NCBI GenBank assembly: GCA_950295325.1
Contig: OX485804.1
Location: 18,166,001 to 18,230,000, forward strand
From: Polytrichum commune
Taxonomy: Eukaryota; Streptophyta; Polytrichopsida; Polytrichales; Polytrichaceae
Length of the DNA stretch: 64,000 nucleotides
Direction: 5' to 3'
Shown one piece after another: positions 1 to 12,810 of this stretch. The first letter of the stretch is position 1; each line of letters opens with the position of its first letter. The translations under genes and the position numbers were made by a program. The notes beneath the pieces were generated by a model that did no database searches, was not told where the DNA came from, and worked only from the letters and a program-made list of their open reading frames with translations.

Positions 1-1639
1 TGACTGTGAGAAGAGAAGGAAAGAGTTCAATATTCGACCCGCACCACAATTTTAAAGTACAGGTTGATTGCATAGATAAATGCAATATCTACAAGCTTCG
101 GATCAAGTTGGGACAACATGATCTTGACATGTCACGTCAATCATAATATCGAACAGTGCCACCGCCATAATGCACAAGTGATCGTCCATTCCCAGAATTT
201 CTGTTTGTCATTCACCAGCAGCAGGTTCCCATAATTGGAAGATTGGACTGTAATTGCATTGTGGGCTTCTGGAGGGACCTCATCAACGACACTTTTGATC
301 AATTATATCGTTGCACTTTGGACACGATGGTGCCTTTAGACGATGCAGATGTAGACTTTAGGTTGTTCGGCCACATTAATGTTTAAGCTGACAATCTCCA
401 CGACATGAAATGTAGGAGAGACTTCTCCTACAAGTGGATTTCTCCGCATAGGCAAGTTGTACTGGACCTGATGCGCTCCTGCCACTTATATTTCGGTGGT
501 GTGCTGTAGGACGTTGCTGTGTCGTAGTTGTAACTTGTGTACATAGAAAATCTTGTGTGGATCTGACTCCTGTTGTGGATGGGTCAGTAGAGGAAGACCA
601 TATGACAATAAAGCTGATAGATTTGGCCCCAAACACTACGTACCGAAGATATCAAAGTACTCCACTGTCTGATATATATATGTGGCCCGCATTGTGACTT
701 TCAAATTCTGGGTCTGTGAAGGTAATTCCAATAACAAATCAACAACTTAGTTGATTTGACACCGCAATTAGCTTTAAAGACCCAGTTGAGATGAATTACC
801 CACAAACCTGTAGGGAGCAAGTTTCTCACACGTATGTATGCACCTTAAATACTCTCTTGCCTATCGCAGTATACTGGTGCTGATCGTAAGATGTTGAAAC
901 ATGTGCAAGACAGATGATCGACCAGCCAGTCTGTGCAAGTATCTAATATGTAGGTGGCCGCTCTAGCACTGTGGTAATGTAGAAAATTGGTGATTGGCGC
1001 TTGACAACTCAAGAACATGTGAACCCGGACGGAATGATCAAATTAACAGGAATCATCTTATTTCCAGCTCCCTGTCTCTTTGCAAGGCCATGTACATTCG
1101 CAGACGTCGTGAAAGTCGTTCCTTTCGACAAAAATTACTGGGTTGGAATGATAAGCTTCCAATGTTAGAATCAAGTAAGTCATGCCATGTACTGCCTGCC
1201 CCAGAGGTACACATTCAGGAGATGTTATTAAAACCTTCAGGACATATGTTTTGAGATTGTTTTTGAGCCGCTGTATACTCTTAACGTATGACAGAAAGGG
1301 CTGGTTATCTACTCAAATGGTTTTGCATTGACATATCCCTTGCAAGGGTGGTGAAATTTATCATTGAGCTGAACTCTGAGGATTCGATAGAAGAGCCTGG
1401 TGCCGGTTTACCATATTGGTTTCCCGGCCTTTCCCTGCAGGTGCACATTCGGGTGACAATTCAGTATTATTAATCCCACCATAATCAGATACTTCCTTTT
1501 TTGGGGAAACAAAGACATTACACCAAGAAGTTTGTTCATTACTGTTGCGGACTGTGACTGATTGCGCTGCTAATTCTAATTTACATCCTCCTTAGCCGGT
1601 GGTGTCATCCCTGTATGATTCCAATGCCACTTTTACTAG
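1..1639. other. intergenic, no gene recognised
   Basis: Open frames here are at most 86 codons and none resembles a protein family I know. Short frames on the plus strand around 994-1254 and 1288-1473 could be remnants of exons, because a CAG followed by GT occurs near 1440, but no consistent spliced model could be built. No tRNA, rRNA or transposon ends were seen. Confidence 0.4.
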
Positions 1640-2290
1640 AGTCTTGATCATTAACCCTGTCGTCTAGGGCTTTTACCTCTCGGTTTTATCATATACATAA
1701 CTGCAGTGAATTGCCTTCTTCCTACAATGATAGTTGCACACAGACATATCCTCTGAAGCAATTCAATATCATCACACGTTCTTGCTGGTTTATGCTAACC
1801 TGATAACCCTTGATAAATTTCACACTAATGATCCCCAAATAATTGGGCCCACTAATTCTGACCTTCACCAAGACTCTTCAATTGTCTCCTATAAAGTACC
1901 TCCCATCCACTACAGTTCCTGGATCTACACCTATACTCATGAGGTAAACCCATCCGTCGTCTTATTAATGTAAAGTCTATGTAGACACGTACCTTGGCAG
2001 CATATGCAGACGTCGATCTTCCATAAGCAATATCATTTAGAGTGCTTCATCGTGCTTTCCAGAGCCAAGACTAACCCTGTTGTCTAGGTTTTTCACCTGC
2101 GAGTTTAATTAAATAATTGCAGTGTTTCGGTACCTTACAACAGATATATAACATGCTCTGATGTAGTTCAATCCGATCTATGGCAACCTGATGAGACCTT
2201 GATGATTTCTGGCAGTCACCAAGATGCTTCTTCAGTTGTCTTCTGTTAAGTAACTGCAACCAGCTGAGTTTCAGTTACCTGCGCAAGGAA
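1640..2290 (+). repeat. diverged tandem duplication, offset about 0.42 kb
   Basis: Two copies lie head to tail. Both carry a TAACCCTG-TGTCTAGG block (near 1654 and 2074), then a pyrimidine-rich stretch ending in TGCAGTG (near 1705 and 2128), then a CACCAAGA-TCTTC block (near 1867 and 2217). The copies differ by many substitutions and small gaps, so the duplication is old. No intact reading frame spans either copy. It may be a decayed exon-bearing segment, since each copy has a pyrimidine tract followed by CAG, but the parent gene is not recognisable. Confidence 0.55.
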
Positions 2291-5200
2291 GGAAGGAAGC
2301 CATCAAGAGCAAAACAAGAACGAATGGCCTGGGCCCATTAATGAAATTTATTTGTGTTCCAGAGTAGATATTTTCTGGGGAAATTTTTTTTCTTAAAATA
2401 ATATTGATGTACATACAGTACCACGTCACGTTGTGCATATTGTCTCCTGATGACTCCTTTGTTACTGCACAGACAATATTCCTCCCACCGTGCATCAGTC
2501 TGCATCCAGGACAGGTTTTGTCCCTTGTATCCAGCCTAGATTATTCTCCGTGCAGAGGACCAGAAACGAATATACCTGATGACATCGGATAATATTGAGT
2601 TCTAGAAATATATGTTGCTAGCTAGCCCAACAATGCAGAGTGCATCCGAGAGGCTTGGAAGTTGGTTAGCACAAGACTAGCTACTAATGCTTTTTGATTG
2701 CGTTAATGTCAACTTATTGAGCAAAATAATGTCACAAATATGACACTTTCTCTCAGTCGCAACTAAGAATGTCACAAAGTTGACAAACGACTATGACATT
2801 AACTCCACTGGATTCCAGTAGTGAATAGGTAATTCCAGGCCATTGAAGGAGCTAGGTTAAGTCAGAGATGCCTGAGATGGACATGAACAAGTGATAAGAA
2901 TTCAAAGTGATGGATCATAATCTCGACATTAATTTGATTGCTGGGATGAGCTGCAAATGACTCTGAAGTCTTGACGTTGTACCAGTGATCTGCTTCCATA
3001 GAGCCTCTTTCCTCACACTTCCATTTCCCTTTGCATCGCTCTAATTTGTTATCATGAAATCTTGAGCTGAGTGCATCTCGTTACACTCATGCAATGCTAG
3101 CTGAAGCTTCATGCTACTGATAGCTGGATATATAGCTGGCTCACCACAACGAAAATAAGGCCTTGTTTGATTCATTGAATGATTTATAAACTCTTCTACT
3201 GTGCATTTCAGACATGATAATTTTGAGGACATTAAGCATCCCAAGGAAATAACCCTCCGGTTTCACTACTTACTGAAAGGTTGCAAGTTGCAACGCAAGA
3301 TCCAATTCCAGAATAATAAACTTCATATTGCGAAAATTGAAGTCATTGATCAATGCATTTTCCCTGTAGCCTCTTCATTGCTTCACATTGTTAATAGCAG
3401 GAAGCAGGTCAATTGATACTCATGGGACCAGCTATGTGGCAGCTGCATAGCTCTAAGTTGATTTATTTTGTAAAGGGGTCACTGTAAAGGGGTCCCCATA
3501 TGAGATGGATTTTTGCATTATTATTTTTTAATTTTATTAAAATGGGGCATGCGGGGGCATTCAAAGTGGAGAAACAAATTCTTTTCATATCGGTTGTCGG
3601 CTCATTTAAGCATGTGTTCACCATGGGTAAGAAGCCCCATTTGCAAGCGAACTTGAACCGCTGTGTAAGATAGCGGATTTGAATCTGCAAGTAGACTAAG
3701 ATGCCTCCCAAGTAGGTTAATCACCACAACACTTGATAGATGGTGAAAAATGGAAGGTAGCCGTGTACAGAAGTAGGAGAGCAACCTTCTTCAAAATGCC
3801 AACTTTCTCCTTTGCACTACTTTTGCACTTGAGACATGCATGTGACTGAGGATGACATCACTTTTGTCATGACGCGGATCCCTCGCCTCTTGCTTATAAA
3901 TCTTTTTGGCATGGGAGAAGGGTACTTAGTGATAGATAATAAGAACAGGGTGCCCAATACACAATGAGGAATTAGTACTCACAAGTATTCTTATTTGAGT
4001 GTCTGTGCCTATACTCCAGCAAAAAGCGTCACACATGATTCAGAGACTTACAACATCTAGGGTCATTATGCTAGTAACTGCACAGGCTAATTGCAGCCAT
4101 CATTTTTGCACAACCAGTAATTATATTGTAGATTACAGCCTTGCAGATCGGCAGTAAGTAATTCTGGAACTGATTGAGAGATTGACCCTGAGATGCAAAC
4201 ACATTGGGCTATTTTGTAACCTTGTACACTTTGACAGCACAATGTAGTCACCACTTTGCTGCCATGTCCAATCTATGAACAGGATGATCTGACCTTGAAT
4301 TACAAATCAGCTGGTTGAGCTTGAGAAATAAGCAGTTCAAGTTTAAGACTGTTGGGAAATCGCCAATCATTTTAGAGGAATATATAGAGTAGTAAAGGAA
4401 AAATGAAAGATATACATCAGCATGTAGCCGATTGGAATTGGAAATAATTGGATCTGCGATTTTGCCCAAATTCTGGATATTTTAGTATGTTTGGACAAAC
4501 CACTTGTTTAAAAATAATAAGGGATGTGCACTTGTGGGGACAAAAGCAATAACACAACAACCGCAACTTTGAGTGTTTAAATTTCAAGCTCGTCAACCAC
4601 CACATTTGTGTAGTTTTGCATTCTAGTGCATGTCATATTGGCGGTTGGAAATGTCCAAAAGTCATGCATAAATCCAGGACATTGTGACGTCTGAAAGTTC
4701 TCAACCAACACATGACCATCTCACTACGGACAACGTGTTGGAGAAACGTGTTTCCTTTTTTTCTTTTTCTTTTTTTGAGACAAATGAAATGTTTTGTTTT
4801 AATGCCAAAAAAGTTACAACTTGGCCACCGAGGAAAATAGGTAGAAGGTGGTAAATGGACATCACATGTTAGTGTACTACACTAATGTTCTTTTTCCTTA
4901 CAAGGCCACTGAGACCCCAAATAGAAAAGGGTATGGCTTTGTGGGGTACACACAGAGGAAACAAATAATCTCAAGAACAATACGACTCAATAAGCATGAT
5001 CAAATAAATTAACAATCTAAAGGGAATCTAACATTCCAAGAGACATTGGAGTTGGATATGCAATAGAGGAGATTGTTGCCTCCCCTAGGGAGGTCAGTCC
5101 ATGTATTTTAGTGGCACCACCCAAGAACACATGTGTGAGGCCAAACCACCCACCCTTATGCGTCCTAGTCCGGGTGAGGGAATGGGGATCTCATTCATGT

Positions 5201-5550
5201 TCAAATAACTCCCTCTTCCCAACATCGTTAAAATCCATCACATCTTCCATCAACTTTGGCACACCGATTTATTCCATGGCGAGGATACAAGCCTTGAAGA
5301 ACGCTATTCTCTAATGTCACCCCCGTACTACATCCCATCATAAAACCCACACATCTAATAAATATTTAATGCAACCACCTAGCATGATGTGGTTTTCCTA
5401 CTTACTGATTAACTAATTACTTAGGCTAACCCCATATTCTACTTCTAGCTAACTAGCCTATATTGTGTCACAAGTTGGACGCCACTACCATCCCCACATT
5501 AATTCCACCGTGGCAACTAGTGTGTACCCAGGCCTAACTCGAGTTTGAAA
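2291..5550. other. intergenic, no gene recognised
   Basis: AT-rich sequence with open frames below 85 codons in all six frames. At 3463-3500 there is a short direct repeat of GTAAAGGGGTC. A block near 4270-4340 resembles the last 100 bases of the window (a shared GGTTGAG.TTGAGAAATAA string), which suggests a dispersed repeat. Nothing else could be supported. Confidence 0.4.
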
Positions 5551-5897
5551 CCCAGCTGCCTTGCCTTCGAACAATCCTTGGCCGAATGCTGGCCTCCCAG
5601 CTGCCTTGCCTTTGAACAATCCTTGGCCGAATGTTGGCTTCCCAGCTGCCTTGCCTTCGAACTAACTTTGGCTGAATGCTGGCCTCCCAGCTGCCTTGCC
5701 TTCGAACAATCCTTGGCCGAATGTTGGCTTCCCAGCTGCCTTGCCTTCGAACTAACTTTGGCCGAATGTTGGCCTCCCAGCTGCCTTGCCTTCGAACAAT
5801 CCTTGGCCGAATGTTGGCTTCCCAGCTGCCTTGCCTTCGAACTAACTTTGGCCGAATGCTGGCCTCCCAGCTGCCTTGCCTTCGAACAATCCTTGGC
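5551..5897 (+). repeat. 45-bp minisatellite with 90-bp higher-order pattern
   Basis: About 7.7 units of 45 bp, each beginning CCCAGCTGCCTTGCCTT. Two variants are interleaved: A has ACAATCCTTGG in the middle and B has ACTAACTTTGG. The order is A A B A B A B A, so from the second unit on the array repeats as a 90-bp A-B dimer. Because 45 is a multiple of three, the array stays open in two plus-strand frames (repeats of 15 residues). This is most simply a by-product of the unit length and not evidence of a gene. GAGA-rich sequence follows at about 5919. Confidence 0.92.
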
Positions 5898-7430
5898 TCC
5901 TCCTCTATCCTAGTACGAGAGAGAGAGAGAGCACACCTCCAAACTCAAGGTCATAAACCCTTTGCGGAGAGGAACACTCAAGTTTATCCACTAAACCCCC
6001 AACCTTAAACCAACATGGACATGTCCTAATTCAAACACTTAAACCCAAGGACCTTTCCCTTGCTTCATCAACACCACTCATGTAACCAAAACACCCCCTA
6101 ATGCCACTAAGATTCTAATTACCCACACAAAATAAGCCTAAGGCCTAAAACATAACTCCACACCAAGCCTCACTCTTTTTAATACTTTTTGTTGTTTCAA
6201 TAATGATGTCAAATGCAACTTCAACTAAGTTTAAAACATAAAACAAATATGAGCAACCATTTTGGGCTCATAACATGGTGTCATAATGGGTTGGGGGGAG
6301 GGGAGGTATTTTTCTAAGTTAGAGCAATTCTTGGCAACCCTTTAATTCTCAAATTTGCTAAAACCACTCAATTAAAACCAAGGTATTATTCATTATAATG
6401 TTTTTAGCATCTTTATTTACAGCACCCTTACTTGGAAAGAATGATTTTCCTAATTCAAAATCTTGAACAACAAACAACACCAATAAATTTTTAACACAAT
6501 CACGTACACATGTACAATGTTATGAGTTTAGAATTATAGGGTCCAGCCAAATCCACAACTAAAACAACAATGAGAAAAAAAAATTAAATTCACATACATA
6601 CAATGCACACAGTAAAGACCTCAATGCACACAAATACAAACTAAAATGAATGCAAGACCTTTTTGTTGAGCTCAAATTATTGTTTTTATAGTCTAGGGGA
6701 GTTCATCAATGATTTAGGTAGAAACAACGTGTGCGAAAAGGTAGGGTGGAATATATTTGTAAGACACATATTGTGTATTTTGTTTAGATCTACATTAGGC
6801 TCCATTATATATCCATAAGAAATTTATATATAACATCTGGTACGATACATTGTGCTAATTTACTTCTATTTTTCAAGAAATGGTGTAACAAATTTTGAAA
6901 TGAATAGCTTTTTGTAGAATGAGTATGTTTAGAGGGTAAGTAAAGTTATGTTAAATGAATAGCGGGGGTTCATTGGAAACATGAATGGAATTTCAATCAT
7001 TGTGGATGATGTTTAGTTCACTATAGATGAACTTTGGTTTGGACTATATGAACTTCGGTTTGTTGTGAATGAAACAAGAAAAAAAGAAAAAAGGAGATTT
7101 GAGAGGGTTAGAAGCATGGTGGGCTAGTTTTCCCTTTCCATTGTCATTCTGCACAACTCTCTCAACCACACGGTCATGCCATTTGTTCAAAGGTTTTGTC
7201 ATTTTCTACGTTTCCTTTACATATCAAACAATAGCAAACAAAGAACCATACTCCACCACCACGAGAGAAAAATATTGAACCCCTACATTTTATAAACAAA
7301 TTAGAGTGTAATTTATTGCACAAAGATGGAATTTATGATTACCTATAGGGTGAAGGAAAATGGCGATAAGTAGGATTTTTTTATAATTAAAGGGTCCAAG
7401 AAAATTATTGGAACCAATAGGAGATAAGAT
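5898..7430. other. AT-rich intergenic, no gene recognised
   Basis: Low-complexity AT-rich sequence with poly-A and poly-T tracts. The longest open frame, 7069-7278, starts in a lysine-rich AAAAAG run and has no recognisable domain. The last five bases, 7426-7430 (AAGAT), nearly match the five bases after the far LTR of the copia element (AAAAT), as expected of a decayed target duplication. Confidence 0.45.
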
Positions 7431-7672
7431 TGCACAAGCATAGACACCTATACAAAGGTATATGAACAATCCTTGAAGTGAGATGGTCTCATGCTCTCCT
7501 TGTTTTGCCTTTTATTTATTTTCTTCTCTTCATTGGTTCACACAAACAATATGGGATAACTTCTACCCCACTTTAGACTAGCATGGTAGCCTTATTCTAA
7601 CCTTATTCTTTCTCATGCTTCTTCCTTTATATTTTTATTAACTACAAGCAATCTAATGCTCTACCTTCTACA
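7431..7672 (-). repeat. 3' LTR of the copia fossil
   Basis: 242-bp direct repeat of 14653-14893, beginning TGCACAAGCATAGACACC and ending CTACCTTCTACA on the plus strand. In element orientation (minus) this is the downstream LTR, because it abuts the polypurine tract and the RNase H end. Confidence 0.93.
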
Positions 7673-7844
7673 CTCCCACTTTGCGAGTAGTTAAAAGCTT
7701 CTAAACCCACTGCCTTTGTTAATGTTTGATGCCTATCATTTGCAAGTGGTTTGGTTAGCACGCCCGCTATCATATCCTCCGTAGGACAATACTTCAAACA
7801 TATCTCTTGGTTTTCTAGTTTCTCCCTAATGAAGTGATGTTGTA

Positions 7845-8400
7845 CACTAGGGTCCAAGGTAGAATGGCGTTTTTGGTTTTCCAGTGGAAAAAAATTCAAG
7901 TCTGCCCACTTTGAAAGCCTCTAGAGAGATCAAAAATTGGTGTTTTACCTTGAATGTTTTACCATGCACTTGAAATCAAGTTTTTAGTATGCCTACCAAA
8001 CTTCAAAGCCAATTAATTCACCAAAAAAAAAGTTATTCAAAATCTACCAATATAGGTAGCTGTGGACAAAATTTCACTCCTACCAACTTCAACAACCTCC
8101 CAAAAATTGAAAAACAATTTCCTTACTTTGATATTTTTTTGGTAGAAACTAATTTGTGTTAGTAATATATGGTAAAAATCTCAAGTATAAAAGATTAGTT
8201 TAAAAAAAGATATTTCCAATCTACCAACATGTGTTATTTTGTAGTATGCTTGTGGAAATCATTTTCACTACAACCAACTTTGACACCCTCCCAATGGCTA
8301 AAAAATGGCCCATTTGCCATGAAATTCTTGTCACAAGATAAGCTACATGTTAATGACAAGTGGGCCAAAATTCAAGCTCAAAAAACTTACCAAAAAAAAA
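7845..8400 (+). repeat. left terminal inverted repeat of the Tc1-like element
   Basis: It pairs with 9800-10362. The outer part differs at roughly one base in ten, while about 118 bp of the inner part (roughly 8245-8362) differs at a single base. Subrepeats begin near 7890, 8060 and 8247, each with a CTTTGA or CTTCAA core and a nearby TTTCCAC-like box on the opposite strand. Confidence 0.88.
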
Positions 8401-8417
8401 AAAAAAATCACAATCTA

Positions 8418-9405
8418 CTAACATGTACGTCCTCCACTTGCCTCTATCACTGCTTGTAACCTAGTAGGCATGGAATGACATAGTAGAAGAAGCTTTTGAC
8501 CACTAATAATCTTCCACTCTCTTGCAATAACTACTCTTAAGTCACTTGTATTTTTAGGATATATTAAACCATGTTGATTCCAAAGATTCTCAATTGGATT
8601 GAGATCATGAGAGTTTGCGGGCCAATTAAGCTTCTCTAGACGGTGTGCTTGCCTGCATTCTTCACATAATTTGCTTCTATGGACAGGTGCGCCATCTTCC
8701 ATGAATAATCCTTGTGGTATTTTTTCCATAAAATGAAGCAACTCCCCATTGTAAACCACTTCAACAAAATCCTTTACAGAGCGCCGATCTTTAGGCATAA
8801 AAACAAGTTATGACTTTTGCCCTCCAAAAAATGCATCCCAAATCATCAAAGAAGTCCTCCCACTCTTGAAAGTTGGAACTATACAACTTGAAGCATAGCG
8901 CTTATACACAGTTTTCCAAACATGAATTTGTCTAGAGTTTTTTCCAACTTCAAAAGTGGACTCATCTGTCCAAACAACTTGCTCCCAATCTTCTGCACTC
9001 CATCAACAATACTTTTGAGCAAAAACCAATTGTTGAGACATGTGGCGATGTGTCAAAAAATGTTTTTTTGACTACAATTCGACTGTGAATGCCACTATCA
9101 TGTAAAACCTTTCGAATAGTATTTCTACATACTTTAGTAGGACACATATTAGTAATGTCAGAGAGCGTGATGCGACGATCAGCTTGGAAAACACGTTTTA
9201 TACCATGAACATCTCTATCACTAAGTTTTTTTCCATATTTTTTGGCACACGTTTTGCTTTTGTAGGTTTTATTTTCTCAAAATTTGTTCACCAACCTCTG
9301 AACTGTTCTAACAAGGACTCCAACAATAGCTGCAATTTCAACTCATTTCTTCCCTCCCTCACTCAAACCCACAATACGTGCACGAATTTTATCTAGAATA
9401 GCCAT
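8418..9405 (-). pseudogene. Tc1-like transposase, decayed
   Basis: This is the DDE transposase of the nested element, which would cut and join at TA sites. The likely start is the ATG at 9405, giving MAILDKIRARIVGLSEGGKK and then a stop in frame. That N-terminal part, followed by VEIAAIVGVLVRTVQRLVNKF-like sequence split over frames, fits the Tc1 helix-turn-helix region. The C-terminal 126 codons (8798-8418) are open and carry FMEDGAPVH (second catalytic Asp), NWPANSHDLNPIENLW (catalytic Glu) and a SMPTRLQAVIEASGG end. There are 34 residues between this Asp and Glu, giving DD34E spacing. The full span of about 330 codons is the usual Tc1 length, but several stops and frame changes make it inactive. 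Confidence 0.88.
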
Positions 9406-9799
9406 CAATCACAACTTTTAATCTGAGAATTTGATCTAAAATTTTAACTACCTAACCACATGTCCATACATGCTTCCCTCCCAAATCAGCCTTGATGTGC
9501 ATAATGTGCTCCCAAATCAACTTGTGTATACCTTCACTCCCAAACCAGTATGTGTAGACCTTTCATCTCAAATGAACCCTCATGTGCATACTCTTACTCC
9601 CACATCACCATGTGCATACCTTTGCTTTCAAATAAGCCCTCTCAAATCATCACACATTCTACAAGTCACTTGTGATATTCAATTCTCAAAACAAGTATTG
9701 ATGTAGAGAACAAAAACTCCTTCATGCGTATGTGGTGTTCAAATTCTTAGCAAGTGTATTCATTGGGATGTGACAAGTGCACACAGTTAAATTTGGATG

Positions 9800-10362
9800 T
9801 TTTTTATTTTTTGTGTAGGCTTTTTAAACTTTAATTGTGGCATACTTGTCATTAACATGTAGCTTATCTTGTGTCAAGAATTTCATGGCAAATGGGCCAT
9901 TTTTTAGCCATTGGGAGGGTGTCAAAGTTGGTTGTAGTGAAAATGATTTCCACAAGCATACCTCAAAATAACACATATTGGTAGATTGGGAATATCTCTT
10001 TTTAACTAATCTTTTAGACTTGAGATTTTTACCATATATTACTAACACAAATTGGTTCCGATCAAAAAAATATCAAAGTAAGGAAATTGTTTTTCAAATT
10101 TTGGGAGGTTGTCAAAGTTGGTAGGAGTGAAACTTTTTCCACAGCTACCTATATTGGTAGATTTTGAATAACTTTTTTTTGGTGAATTATTTGGCTTTGA
10201 AGTTTGGTAGGCATACTAACAACTTGATTTTAGGTTCCTAGTAAGAATTTCAAGGTAAAATACCAATTTTTTTTTTATCTCTCTAGAGGCTTTCAAAGTG
10301 GACAGACTTGAATTAATTTCCACTAGGAAACCAAAAACGCCATTCTGCCTTGGACCCTATTG
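9800..10362 (-). repeat. right terminal inverted repeat of the Tc1-like element
   Basis: It pairs with 7845-8400. On the plus strand the related boxes GTCAAAGTTGG (9921), GTCAAAGTTGG (10111) and TTTCAAAGTGG (10291) mark three direct subrepeats spaced 190 and 180 bp, each followed about 20 bases later by TTTCCAC. The arrangement recalls the IR/DR layout of some Tc1-like elements, in which each end has more than one transposase site. Confidence 0.85.
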
Positions 10363-10364
10363 TA

Positions 10365-12810
10365 CATTGATATGTTTGGTGCGAGAATGCTGTGTGGGAT
10401 TCTTTGCAAGTGCTATGCATCCTTGATTGTCACACATGATGGATGTTAGCCCTTCTTGCACATATCCCACATCCGCCAAAAGTTGTTAAAGCCAAGCCGC
10501 TTCCTTAATACAATGGCTAGTAGCTATGTACTATGCCCCCGTCGTAGACAATGCAATGGTTGATTGTTTCTTGCATTTCCATGAAATGACTCCAACGCCA
10601 ACCAAAAATATGTACCCCGTGGCGGATCGCTGGTCATTTGCATATTCCACCCAATCCGCATCACAAAAATCTCTTAAGACAATATCCTTGCCTCCGAGGC
10701 ATAATTTGAAGTCCAAAGTGCCCTTCAAATACCTCATAATGCGTTTTACGGGCCTCCAATGCAGTGGATCGGCCTTTGACATGACTTGGCTCACCGTATT
10801 TACTGCAAATATCGGCCCTCGTGGCCACCATTGCATACATGAGAGATCCTACTCTGGCCTTGTATGGAACACCTTCCATTTCCCTTTGCACATTCATAAA
10901 CTCCTCATTCGAAAGTCTTAACAATTTAGAATTCACATTGAACGGAGTTCCAACCGGTTTGCATTTTTTCATGTTAAAACACTTGAGGATCTCTTCGATA
11001 TAGCTCTTTTGGTTTATGGTAGTGGTACGGGCTTCTCTATTCCTCTCAAATTCCACTCCTAAGGAATAATGTAATTCTCCAATATTACTCATCTCAAATT
11101 CCTTCTCGAACTCTGATTTGAGTCACTTCAATTGGGTTACATTGCTTGCCAATATGATCAAATCATCCACGTAGAGGATTGCCACCAACAAATACTCACA
11201 TGTTTGTTTGACGTATAACGAATGATCCGCTTGGATCTTACAAAAGCCCTCGTTAATGAAGATCGAGTCGATATAGTGGTACCACGCCCTCGGCGATTGC
11301 TTGAGCCTGTACAAAGCTTTCTTGAGTTTGCACATAAGATCTTATTTACCCTCTTGTACAAAATCCTCCGGTTTATTCATATAAATTTCCACCTCCAATA
11401 TTCCATTCAAAAATGCCGTTTTTACATTCATTTGGTGGATTTCCCATTTCATGGCCGTTCCTAATGCGAGTATGCATCTGATGGCCGTCATTCTCCGCGG
11501 GAATTTGGATTGCCTCTTCATTTGCAACCAAGTGATCTCCTACTTGCTCCTCACGCTCCTCACCATCGTCCACAATATCGTCCAACATCGTCCAACATCA
11601 TCCAAGATGATTTGGAAGATTTGTCCACAACAACCACTATAGGGCCTTCATTTCTTCTACTTTGATGAATCTCCAAAGCGTTTCCAACGCTCATATCATC
11701 TTCCATGAATACCACGTCTTTATTTTTATGATTTTTTAATTTGTAAACATAATAGCCTTTAGGCCTTAGTCCCCTTACAATAACCTAAAAACAAACATTT
11801 TGTGTCATTTGCATCAAATTGCCTTTTTGTTCATCCGGAACCATTGCATAGACAACGCACCCAAACACACACATGTGTGTAATGCAAGGTCTCCTTTCGC
11901 TCCACATTTCCTCGGACGTAATGGAATCTAACGCCCTTGTTGGACAACGGTTTCGTGTGTAAACCGCATTTACTACCGCTTCCATCCAAAACGATTTGTC
12001 GACGTTTTGATCATGAAGCATGTTCCTTTCCATATTCACAATGGTACGATTTGCATGTTCCGCCACTTCATTTTGTTAAGGTGTATATAGAGTAGACGTT
12101 TACTTATCGATACCATGATCCTTCAAAAACTAATTAAATGTCTTGGAAACAAATTCCCCGTCATTTGTCTGATAAAAAAAATTCATTTATTACTTTGATT
12201 GTATCTCTAAAAATGCCTTAAATTCCTTGAACTTCTCAAAGCAATCTCTTTTGGATTTCAACACATATAACCACACCTTCTTTGAAAAATCATCAATGAA
12301 AGTTACAAAATACCTTGCACCGCCCATAAATATAATTCTCATGGGGTCACACATTTCGGAATGCATAATTTCCAAAGGCTTGGTCGCTCACCTCCCTTCT
12401 TCATTCGGAAACGCAACCCTATGTTGTTTGTCTTCAATGCATGTTTCACAAAGCGAAAAGAATGTGGATAAGAAAATTTGTCAAGGTTCATATCACTTAT
12501 CATGTTTTGGAGGGTATGAACACACTTCAGGTTTACTTGGCTAAGGCGGCGGTACCAAAATTTAAGCGCATCATCTCTCGTTGGAGATTGTATCAAGTTG
12601 GCCGCTTCAGCTTTGTGTATCTTCACAAAATTGATTTCGAACAAGTTGCGTTTGCGTGGTGCAATTGCAATGACTTCATCATTGCAAGATTTGACAATGC
12701 ATTTGTTTAAGTTTAATTGGACCTTTAAACCATTCAACACAAGTTTGTTCATCGATAGCAAATTGACATGCATTTTGGATACGTGGAGCACATTTTTTAT
12801 ACGAATCTGA
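10365..12810 (-). pseudogene. copia pol remnants (integrase, reverse transcriptase, RNase H)
   Basis: Minus-strand reading from high to low coordinates. The 12.3-12.8 kb part matches the pre-integrase and zinc-binding region. The 11.8-12.4 kb part matches the integrase core (VTFIDDFSKKVWLYVLKSK and AEHANRTIVNMERNMLHD). The 11.1-11.6 kb part matches reverse transcriptase (VKTAFLNG, LYRLKQSPRAWY, LYVDDLIIL). The 10.4-11.1 kb part covers the rest of RT and RNase H (SLMYAMVATRADI, MRYLKGT, DADW). The last RNase H piece lies beyond the nested Tc1-like element at about 7.68-7.84 kb (HHFIREKLENQEI, CPTEDMIAGVLTKPL). The region is a fossil with many breaks. Confidence 0.9.

Larger units (their letters stand above)
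7845..10362 (-). mobile_element. Tc1/mariner-type DNA transposon (DD34E) nested in the copia RNase H region
   Basis: The element is flanked by TA on both sides (7843-7844 and 10363-10364), the target duplication typical of Tc1/mariner. Its ends are CACTAGGGTCCAAGG and, inverted, CAATAGGGTCCAAGG. Removing it restores continuity of the copia RNase H segment across the TKHINVQ/HHFIREK junction, which shows that it inserted after the copia. Terminal inverted repeats are very long, about 0.53-0.56 kb each, and are built of three related subrepeats. The interior encodes a decayed transposase on the minus strand. Total length is 2,518 bp. Tc1-like DD34E elements are uncommon in flowering plants, where mariner-like elements are mainly DD39D. 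Confidence 0.93.

Noticed and set aside
2701-2812. Short inverted repeat GTTAATGTCAACT / AGTTGACA..GACATTAAC as a MITE
   Set aside because: The matching arms are too short and interrupted, with no target duplication.
5545-6008. Two overlapping open frames of 122 and 110 codons as a repeat protein
   Set aside because: They are open because the tandem unit is 45 bp long; no start context, splice sites or homology.
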